A stretch of DNA of 64,000 nt from JANSWP01 sp041941305 (GTDB lineage Bacteria > Bacteroidota > Bacteroidia > Chitinophagales > Saprospiraceae): NCBI GenBank assembly GCA_041941305.1, contig JBGTQJ010000031.1, positions 1 through 64,000 of the forward strand, read 5' to 3'. A model generated the notes under the pieces. It was not told the origin of the DNA. It worked only from the letters and a program-made list of their open reading frames with translations, and ran no database searches. Positions 25,172 to 35,100 of this stretch are shown piece by piece (position 1 is the first letter of the stretch; each line of letters opens with the position of its first letter). The translations under genes were made by a program, and so were the position numbers.

Positions 25172-28100
25172 ATGAGAATTGCCTTACTGCTCCTTTTTGT
25201 TGGAATGTATAGCCATTGCTGGTGTCTTGAAAATGTAGAAGATACCAAACCGATGGTGGATGTAACTAACCCTCCAAATGTTTCTGTTCAGGGAGGGGAA
25301 CTTGATTGCACAAATTCTGGCATTCAGATATTTGGGAATTCAACTACTCCTGGTGTAACATATTCCTGGATAGGACCCAACAATTTTGCTTCTGATGAAC
25401 AAAATCCTTTCATTACAGAACCTGGTGGTTATATTTTGACTGTTACTGCGCCAGATGGGTGTACAGCCTCTGATGTAGCAGTTGTTACTGAAGATACTTC
25501 ACCTCCAGATGTTTATGCTGCTGGTGGTTTTTTGCCCTGTTCCGAGGATAGTTTACAATTGACAGGACAAGCAGATGTTCCGATTGTTGAATGGTCCTGG
25601 CAAGGTCCAAATGGTTTTGTTTCATATGAGCAAAATCCTTTCGCTTATGATGCCGGACCCTACATTTTAACTGTTACTGCAGAAAACGGATGTACAAAAG
25701 CGGCTCAGGGAAATATTATTCTGGATGGTCTGATTCCTGAGATTTTAGTTTCAGGAGCAGATACTTTGAATTGCTCAATAGATACAGTTTCACTGACGGG
25801 TACAATAGTAGCCAACGTAGAAAGTTATGAATGGATCGGACCAAATGGATTTTCGACATCAGATCTGGAAGCTACCATAATTGAAAGTGGAACGTATATT
25901 TTCAATGCGGTTTCCTCCGACGGTTGCAGGGTATCTGAGTCAGTTGAAGTCTTTTTAGATACCATTGCGCCAAATGTAGAAACAGCCAATGGACTCTTAA
26001 CCTGTAATGAACCCAATCTCACACTTTATTCCAATACGACTAGCTCAAATGTCACTTATGATTGGCAAGGTCCAAATAATTATGCTTCTACCGACACCTT
26101 TCCTACTGTTTCGATTTCAGGAAATTATTCTTTGACAATAACTGCTGAAAATGGTTGCACTTCAAGTGCAGAAGCTATTATTTTGGAAGATTTTGTTCAA
26201 CCCGATCTTCAAATTCAAGGTGGATTTTTAGATTGTAACAACGCTGCTGTGCAACTTTTAGGAAGTTCCATAACTGATAGCATAGCTTATGAATGGAGTG
26301 GCCCCAATGCTTTTTCTTCCAATATTGCAGATCCTTTAATCACTGTTCCCGGACAATATTTTTTAACCATTACAGCTCCAAACGGTTGCACCAATTCAGA
26401 TATGGTTTTGGTGGAATCCGATTTTGAGATACCAGATGCTAGTGCTACAGGGGGCGTTTTAGATTGCATACAAACAAGCCTGGCACTTTCCGGAGACTCA
26501 CAAACACCAGATGTAACTTATAACTGGACAGGACCTAATAATTTTATTTCGGATTTACAAAGTCCGGTAGTTGTTGATTCTGGAACATACAGTTTGACGG
26601 TGATGGCACCCAATGGCTGTACGGGTACAATAGATGCAGAAGTGATATTGGACGCCGAATTGCCTGATGCGATGGCAACAGGAGGGGTATTAGATTGTGA
26701 TCATCCGAATTTAGAACTTTTTGGAAATTCCAACACGCCTGGAGCGACTTATGAATGGAATGGGCCCAATGCTTTTTCTTCGAATGACCCTAATCCAACC
26801 ATAGACATTGGAGGTAATTATGAACTCATCGTTACTGCACAGAATGGCTGCACCAATTCGGTAATGGCAGTCGTTACAGCAGATTTTGCAGAACCAACAA
26901 TTCAGGCTACAGGCGGCATGATTACCTGCACAAATGTGGAGGTTATGCTTTTAGGTAGCTCCACAACCAATGGGGTGGTTTACTCCTGGCAAGGACCCAA
27001 TAACTTTAATGCTCAAATTTCAAATCCAATGGTTTCGCAAGAGGGAGATTATACTTTGACAATTACTGCTCCGAATGGTTGTACAAGTGAGGCAATAGTC
27101 AATGTGACTCGAGATGATGATTTCCCAAATGTAAATGCTACCAGTGGTGTTTTAAATTGTATTGAGACAAGTATTCAATTAACGGGAAATTCTTCGACTC
27201 CAAATGTAACCTGGTTTTGGGAGGGCCCCAATAATTATAGTTCTGATCAACAGAATCCACAAATATCAGTTGCAGGTAGTTACACATTGACAGTTACTGC
27301 CCCAAACGGTTGTAGTGCTCAGACCAGTGTTTTAGTAGATAATGACATTGCACAACCAGATGTTCAAACAACTGGTGGAGAATTGACTTGCTCTGTTTTA
27401 ACAATACAATTATCAGGCAATTCAAGTGTGGGTGGTTCAAGTTATTTCTGGTCGGGGCCATCTAATTTCTCGTCCAATGAACAAAATCCAATTGTTTCAG
27501 AGGCAGGAAACTATAGCCTAATCGTTACAGCTCCTAATGGGTGTACCAATACCGCCGATGTTATTGTCTCATTGAATAATACACCACCTCAAATCAGTGC
27601 ATTGGGAGGGATGTTGACTTGTTCCAACCCCGAAGTCCAATTGTTTGGCAATTCCAGTGAGCCAAATAGCCAATATTCCTGGCAGGGACCCAATGGTTTT
27701 TCTTCTGGACTTCAAAATCCAATGGTTTCTATTCCAGGAGTGTTTGAATTGACGGTTACCGGGACTAATGATTGTCATTCAACAGCAATGATAGAAGTAA
27801 CCGAAGATGTGGTTTTTCCAATCATTAATTTCCAGAATCCTCAGAATTTGAGCTGTGCTGTTCATGAAATAACTATTGACGCATCTGATTCAGATTCTGG
27901 TGTAAATTTCCAGTTTAACTGGACTACAGCTGATGGGAATTTTGCAGCTATGGAGAATACATTAACTCCATTAGTTGACGAACCAGGGAATTACCAATTA
28001 AATATTGAAAACCAGATAAATGGCTGTATAACCTCGCAAAATATTGAAGTGATTTATGAGGAGACAGGTTTGGATGATGCGAATTTACTTATTCAGGAGC

Positions 28101-28858
28101 CTACTTGCTGGGGAGATGAGGATGGGGGTATTACAGTTGAATCTGTTCAGGGCGGGATGGAGCCCTATATTTATTCTTTAAATGGCGGCACATTTTCCAG
28201 CACCCCCAATTTTGAACAATTGTCTTCAGGGGATTATGATTTGGTAATTCAAGACGTAAATGGCTGTGAGTGGCAATCTACGGTAAACATTCCCAATGCA
28301 ACTGCCTTATTGTTGTCATTTGATCAAAATCCGCCTATATATTTTATTACTTTAGGAGATTCCGTTGAAGTTTATTTAAATTCAACGATTCCCCAAAGTC
28401 AACTTGCTAGTGTAACTTGGTTGCCTTCCGGAACTGCAAATAATTGCCAAAACTGCCTTTCCAATACTTTTCAACCTTTTGTCACGACTACTTATTCCAT
28501 ATTCATCACTACTGAAAAAGGCTGCACAACTGAAACAGATTTTACCATTTTTGTGGACAACAATCGCCCTGTCTTTGTGCCTAATGCATTTAGTCCCAAT
28601 GGTGATGGGGTCAATGATGTACTCATCCTTTTTGGAGGTAGTCAGATTACTCAGGTTAGACAATTCACTATACTTGACCGCTGGGGACAGACGATGTATG
28701 AAGCACAAAATTTTCCTCCAAATGATATTGGCAATGCATGGAATGGAGAATTTCGTGGAGAAAAGTTGAACTCAGGGGTTTTTGTTTGGTATGCGGAAAT
28801 AGAGTTTGTAGACGGAAAAATTGAGGGTTTTAAAGGAGATATTACTTTAATAAAATGA
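25172..28858 (+). CDS. Giant repetitive T9SS type B surface adhesin
   Basis: 1228 residues with an N-terminal signal-like hydrophobic stretch. The body consists of about eleven to twelve tandem repeats of roughly 77 residues. Each has the frame GGxLxC...LxGNSxTPxVxYxWxGPNxFSS...NPxVxxxGxYxLTVTAPNGCT, with two conserved cysteines that could form one disulfide per repeat. An SprB-like repeat follows (PTCWGDEDGGITVESVQGG, ending QDVNGCEWQS). The C-terminal 90 residues, starting VPNAFSPNGDGVNDVLILF and ending FKGDITLIK, are the CHU_C/gliding-motility-type (type B) sorting domain. An exported adhesin or gliding-related surface filament is inferred. The next gene encodes a larger relative. Confidence 0.85.
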   Translation: MRIALLLLFVGMYSHCWCLENVEDTKPMVDVTNPPNVSVQGGELDCTNSGIQIFGNSTTPGVTYSWIGPNNFASDEQNPFITEPGGYILTVTAPDGCTASDVAVVTEDTSPPDVYAAGGFLPCSEDSLQLTGQADVPIVEWSWQGPNGFVSYEQNPFAYDAGPYILTVTAENGCTKAAQGNIILDGLIPEILVSGADTLNCSIDTVSLTGTIVANVESYEWIGPNGFSTSDLEATIIESGTYIFNAVSSDGCRVSESVEVFLDTIAPNVETANGLLTCNEPNLTLYSNTTSSNVTYDWQGPNNYASTDTFPTVSISGNYSLTITAENGCTSSAEAIILEDFVQPDLQIQGGFLDCNNAAVQLLGSSITDSIAYEWSGPNAFSSNIADPLITVPGQYFLTITAPNGCTNSDMVLVESDFEIPDASATGGVLDCIQTSLALSGDSQTPDVTYNWTGPNNFISDLQSPVVVDSGTYSLTVMAPNGCTGTIDAEVILDAELPDAMATGGVLDCDHPNLELFGNSNTPGATYEWNGPNAFSSNDPNPTIDIGGNYELIVTAQNGCTNSVMAVVTADFAEPTIQATGGMITCTNVEVMLLGSSTTNGVVYSWQGPNNFNAQISNPMVSQEGDYTLTITAPNGCTSEAIVNVTRDDDFPNVNATSGVLNCIETSIQLTGNSSTPNVTWFWEGPNNYSSDQQNPQISVAGSYTLTVTAPNGCSAQTSVLVDNDIAQPDVQTTGGELTCSVLTIQLSGNSSVGGSSYFWSGPSNFSSNEQNPIVSEAGNYSLIVTAPNGCTNTADVIVSLNNTPPQISALGGMLTCSNPEVQLFGNSSEPNSQYSWQGPNGFSSGLQNPMVSIPGVFELTVTGTNDCHSTAMIEVTEDVVFPIINFQNPQNLSCAVHEITIDASDSDSGVNFQFNWTTADGNFAAMENTLTPLVDEPGNYQLNIENQINGCITSQNIEVIYEETGLDDANLLIQEPTCWGDEDGGITVESVQGGMEPYIYSLNGGTFSSTPNFEQLSSGDYDLVIQDVNGCEWQSTVNIPNATALLLSFDQNPPIYFITLGDSVEVYLNSTIPQSQLASVTWLPSGTANNCQNCLSNTFQPFVTTTYSIFITTEKGCTTETDFTIFVDNNRPVFVPNAFSPNGDGVNDVLILFGGSQITQVRQFTILDRWGQTMYEAQNFPPNDIGNAWNGEFRGEKLNSGVFVWYAEIEFVDGKIEGFKGDITLIK

Positions 28859-28978
28859 CTCTCCTCCTACAATTTTCCAACTCCATTTGTTAAGATTATA
28901 AAATTCTCACACAGCTTTTTATCTTTACCTCCGTTTTATTTCAAAATAATATTTTTGACATAAAGTTTGATTAAAAAT

Positions 28979-29057
28979 AATAGGCCTGTTAGGTTGGAAA
29001 AAAGAAAAGTTAAAAGGAACTGCCCAAAACAGCCAAACCTAACAGGCCTATTTTTTT
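28979..29057 (+). terminator. Strong long-stem terminator between the two adhesin genes
   Basis: An approximately 18-19-bp stem (28979-28997 with 29033-29052, core AGGCCTGTTAGGTT, one bulged base) encloses about 35 nt and is followed by T7. It should separate transcription of the two adhesin genes. Confidence 0.85.
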
Positions 29058-29122
29058 GAGGTTTTTTAGACCAAATATAAATTTCATAAACAAACACAGA
29101 CAGCGACTTAAAATTGACTATT

Positions 29123-32100
29123 ATGAAAAAAAGATTTACAACGCTTTTATTTACCCTCATTTGCCTTTGCCTTTGCATTGATAGTGCTTGGAGCCAATGT
29201 AATCCAGCTGCTTGTCCGGGTCTTCCAACACCCGCTTTGAGTGCACCAGATGCTTGTAGCTTATGTGCATTGGGTCTTTTGGACCAATATTCTGGCTCTA
29301 CTTCCGATGTCCCTAACGCTATCACCTGGCCAGGTGTGTTTTGTGGTACAGTTGAAAACAATCAATGGTTTGCATTTTCAGCTCCTCAACCAGATGTAAC
29401 GATTAGTTTTCAAGTATCTAATTGTGCCAGTCCAACCAATGGTGGAATTCAGGCAGAGATATATTGTACTACAGATTGCAATAATAATTGGACATCAGTA
29501 TCGAACTGTTGGAGTCCAGGAACTGAACAAAATGGTTCCGTTACTGCCAATGGATTGACTCCTGGTGATATTTATTATTTAATGATCGATGGCTTTGCTG
29601 GAGACGTTTGTGATTTTACGATTGCCATTACCAATCCTCCAGGAGGTGGTGGACCTGGTGTCTTGCCAGCCCCTTCAGGTATTGCTGGACCAGCTAACGT
29701 TTGTTTTCCTTCAGCTAATTTTGAAACCTACTTATTACCCCCAGGTTCAAGCTGCGCCTCGAGCGTTATTTGGTCAATTCAACCTCCTAGTGCTGGTATT
29801 ATTGTTTCAGACCCCACAGCACAATCAATTTTAGTGCAATGGACTTCACCTGGTTTTGCACAAGTATGTGTATCTGCTTCCAATGCTTGTTCAATAAGCC
29901 CTCCAGGTTGTTTTCCTGTTAATATTACTTCTATCCCTCCAGGTACAGAAGAAGCTGATTTATGCCTTGGGGGTGTGACAATCTGTGCCGGTCAAGCTTT
30001 TAGTGCTCCGGGGGTGTTTCCCGTTACGTTGACATCCTGGCTTGGCTGCGATAGTCTCGTAAATTGTATTATTAATCCTATCGTGCCACCGATCAACAAT
30101 ATTGGTCAATTGGACTATTGTGCACCACATGTAGAAGAGATTTGTGGTACTTTCATTTCCAGTTCAGGTATCTATACAGAAGTTTGTGAAAATGGCAATT
30201 GGCAAGGATGTGACAGTACAGTGATTGTTGACATTGCAATCATGGAAGCAATGGCAGATGTAGCAGACCCCGAAGAAATAAGTTGTGACCCCGCCAACCA
30301 ACAAGTTGTACTAGATGGCTCTAATTCTACATTTTCTGTTGTTCCAGGTGGAACTTTGACATTTTTGTGGGATGGCCCAAGCCTATGTGGTCCCACAGAT
30401 GATGTGATTTCCTGTGCTGATGAACCTGGGACATATTGTTTTACCGTTTCTGTGGAGAGAAATGGAGTCGAATGTTCAGATACGTATTGTGTAGAGGTAT
30501 TGGCAAATACAGATGTCCCACAAACTCCTGATTTGTCAGGACCTACCGAAGTCTGTGAAGGTTCTATGGAAGAATATACTGTTTCTCCGGTGGGGACTCC
30601 TTTACCAAATAGTTATACCTGGACAACTCCCAACAATGAACCTTTTGTAATCAATGGTACTACTATCGAAGTAGATTGGACAGGCTCGATGGGAGGACAA
30701 TTATGTGTCACGGCTGACAATGACTGTGGTCCAAGCGACCCGCCTGCTTGTATTGATGTAACCGTAAGCCAGGGACCAGAAGATCCAACAGTTTCAGGCC
30801 CGGATCCAGTCTGTGATGGAGACATGCAGACCTACACAATTGATAATCCTGACCCTTCAGCAACCTATTCATGGTCAGTACCTGCGGGGGCATCCTTTAC
30901 CAATAATGGAACCGATATCGTAGTTGATTTTAGCGGTGCTTCCAGTGGTGATATTTGTGTCGAAGGGGAGAATGATTGTGGAACCAGTGCTCAATTCTGT
31001 TTGTCTGTTACTGTAAACAATGTTCCGGATGATCCAATTATTTCTTCAGGTGCTACCCTCCTTTGTGATGGAACAATGGAGACCTATTGCGTAACTCCAG
31101 TTCCAGGTGCTACAGGTTATACCTGGGATACACCAGAAGGAAACTTTCCAGGTTCTGGAGATTGCATAACAGTTGATTGGACTGGAAACTCAAGTGGTGA
31201 TATTTGTGTGACTGCTGACAATGATTGTGGTTCCAGCGAGCAAGTATGTATTAGTGTTACAGTTGATGAAGGTCCTACGGCTGCTATTACTGGTGGAGAA
31301 TCTTATTGTGAAGGAAGTGGAAATACAGTTGATTTGACTGTAAACCTTTCAGGTACAGCTCCCTGGACCTTTACGTATAATGACGGGAATGATGATACTA
31401 TGATTTCTACTTCTGACAATCCTTATACTTTAACAGTAGATACTGCTGGAACCTATACATTAATTGATGTGGATGATGCCACAGACTGTCCTGGGACGGT
31501 AAGTGGGGAAGCGATAGTCACAGAGGATGAAGCACCAACTGCTATGCTTTCAGGAAGCGGTGCTATCTGTGCAGGAAGTACAGATACCGTTAGTTTGACC
31601 ATTGATTTAACTGGAACTGCAAACTGGACAGTAGATTGGTCAATTGATGGCAATGCTCAGGCTGCTTTAAATATTTCTAGTAGTCCTTTTACGCTTCAAA
31701 TAGCCGAAAGCCAGGCTGGTAATATTGAATTGACTGGTGTGGTGGATGGAAATGGTTGTGATGGTACTGCTGATGGTTTAGTGAATGTAGATGTAAATGA
31801 TGCACCAGAAGTTTCCGGAATTTCGGCACTATGTGATGGAACCAATACAACTTTTACGGTTGAGTTTACCATCTCAGGTGGAGATACAAGTTCTTATTCT
31901 GTCACACCAAACACAGGAACCTTGGATCCTGTGACTGGCGTATTTACTAGTAACCCAATTGCAACTGGCATGGGCTATAGTTTTGTAGTTACAGATGCAA
32001 ATGATTGTGACCCAGTCACGGTTAGCCAAACACAAGTTATTTGTAATTGTGATACTGAAGTTGGTACTATGGACCAGGCACCCATCAGAGAATGTGGTGA

Positions 32101-35100
32101 TGGCCCTGTAACGGCATTGTATGACGATGCCAATCAGGTATTTGATGCAGATGATATTCTCGTGTTTATCCTTCATGAAGGAAATGGACTTTCAATTGTC
32201 AATCCAATAGCTACCAATGATACAGAACCTACCTTTGGTTATACCAATCCTCCAATGGCTTATGGAACCACCTATTATATTTCGGCAGTAGTAGGTAGTG
32301 ACGATGGTTCAGGAATGGTTGATTTGAGTGATCCTTGTTTGGCGGTTGCTCAAGGTACTCCAGTCACCTTTAATGAAATTCCTTCTGCAACTTTGAGTGG
32401 TACAACAGCAATTTGTGAAGGAGATGCTGCAGATTTGACGGTTGACTTCACAGGGCCAGGTCCCTGGACAATTTTCTATACTGATGACAATGGTCAACAA
32501 ATGTTAACTGGTATTACAACCAATCCATTTACCTTAACAGTTAGCCCAGCAGTTACAACGCTCATCACTTTAGATAGTATGAAAAACGTAGACTGCCCAG
32601 GTCCTGCAAATGGTTTTGCAGATGTTGCAGTGAATACGGCGGTTGAAGTTACCAATGTGATTGAAACATGTAATGCTACAGCAACGGGTTATGTCGTAAC
32701 CTTCCAAATATCTGGGGGAGATCCTGGCTCCTATGTCGTGACTCCTGCTGGAAGTGGTATGATTGACGGTTCTGGTCTGTTTACATCCAATGAAATTCCA
32801 GATACTGATCCTTACAGTTTTATTGTGGATGATGCCAATAGTTGTGATCCGGTAACCGTAAGTGCTACAATGGTGGATTGCGATTGTACAACTTCTGTTG
32901 GAACAATGGATTCCGCAGCTATTGATGAATGTGGAGACGGACCAGTTACTGTTGCTTATGATAATACTGGCGAATTTTTAGATGGTGATGACATGCTGAC
33001 CTATATTTTACATGAAGGAAGCAGCAATGCAATAGTCAATGAAGTTGCAAGAAATACTGAACCTACCTTTAGTTATATGGATCCTCCAATGGCTTATGGA
33101 ACCACCTATTATATTTCTGCTGTAGTTGGAAATGATGATGGTTCAGGAAGTGTGGATTTGAGTGACCCTTGTATCTCAATTGCACCAGGTACGCCTGTAA
33201 CCTTCTTTGAAGTACCATCTGCAGATTTAAGTGGCGATCCTGCTATTTGTTTGGGGGATTGTGCAACCATAACGATCGCTTTAACCGGTGATGCACCCTG
33301 GAGTGTAACCATCAATGATGGAACTCAAGACGTTGTGGTCAATGATATCAATAGTAGTCCTTTTAGTTATGATGTTTGTCCAACTTCAAATACATCTTAT
33401 TCATTGGTAGTTGTAACTGACGAAAATTGCCCCGGCGGATTTTCTGGTAATGCTACAGTAACTGTGAATGAAGCACCTGTTATTACGAATGTAGCCGAGA
33501 CGATAAATGGAACCAACACCGCCTTTACTGTTTCATTTGAAATTTCAGGTGGTGATCCCGCTTCTTATGTGGTTACACCTGCCAATGGAGCAATCAGTGC
33601 TGGACCTCCATATATTTTTACCAGCAATGAGATTCCTTGTGGAGGTAGTTATAATTTCTCTGTTGATGATGCCAATGGCTGTGGACCAAATGCAATCATG
33701 AATCCTATGGTTGAATGTCAATGCATTAGTCAGGCTGGCGACATGGTTGCTACAATGATTGAAGAGTGTGGGAACGGTCCGGTAACTGCTATATATGACA
33801 ATACCAATGAAGCCTTGGATGGAAATGATGTATTGTGTTATATGATTCATAATGGAGACAATGTTCCGATTTCAACTAATGATGAGCCCTCATTTAATTT
33901 CTCTCCAATTACAATGACTTATGGTCAAACCTATTTCATTTGTGCAGTGGCAGGGGATGATAATGGAAATGGCTGTGTCAATTTCAATGATCCATGTTTG
34001 AGCATTGGAGGGTGTGTAGAAGTAATCTATTATGAAATTCCATCTGCTTCCCTAACAGGCGGAGCGGATATATGTGATGGTGATCCAGCTACTATCGAGG
34101 TGACCTTCACTGGAGTTGGACCTTGGGAATTTGTGTACACACCATCTACTGGAGGAGATGTGACTGTTTCTGATATAACTGACAATCCTTACACATTTAC
34201 GGTTAATCCTAATGTAACTACCACGTATTCACTTCAAAGTGTTACAGATATTAATTGCCCCGGAAATGCAAGTGGAGTAGCGGTCATGAATGTGTCAAGC
34301 GCGCCATTCATAACGCCACCTACCCATATTTGTAATTCTACAAACACGGGCTATGTAGTGACCTTCCAAATCAATGGAGGGGATCCAACATCTTATTCAG
34401 TTACGCCTCCTACTGGTACAATTGATGCAGGTGGTGTCTTTACTAGTGATGAAATCCCAAATAACGGCTCCTATCAATTCTTTATCGATGATGACAATGG
34501 CTGTGGTCCGGTAGAGGCAAGTGGAGACCATTTCTGTGATTGTACGACTTGGTCTGGAACTATTTTCCCATTGTCTGCTATTCATGCCTGCGGTGATGAA
34601 GTTGTGAATATTGAGCATGATGGCAACCAAATTTTGGATGGTGATGATGTATTGAATTATTTCATTCACACGGGAGATAATGTGCCATTAATAATCAATG
34701 ATAATGGTAATTTCGTTTTTGATGATGCAGTCTTAGATGTAGAAGTTACCTATATCGTATGTGCGGTAGCTGGAAATAATGACGGAGGTGGAAATGTGGA
34801 TTTCAACGATCCGTGTCTGTCAATAACAGACAACTGTAGAGAGATCACTTTCCACGAAATCCCATCAGCTACAGTTTCTGGTGACCAGGCGATTTGTGAA
34901 AATGTTGATGCTGTAGTTCAAATTGACTTCACAGGAACTGGACCCTGGAATGTGACCTATACTTCCCCTTCTTTGGGTTCTGTGACAGAAAGTGGGGTTA
35001 CTGACAATCCGCTTATTCTTAACTTGGATGTGAACACTTCTGAGTCAATTTCCTTGTTGGATGTTTCTACAGCATTTTGTACAGGAACCGTCGCAGGTAC

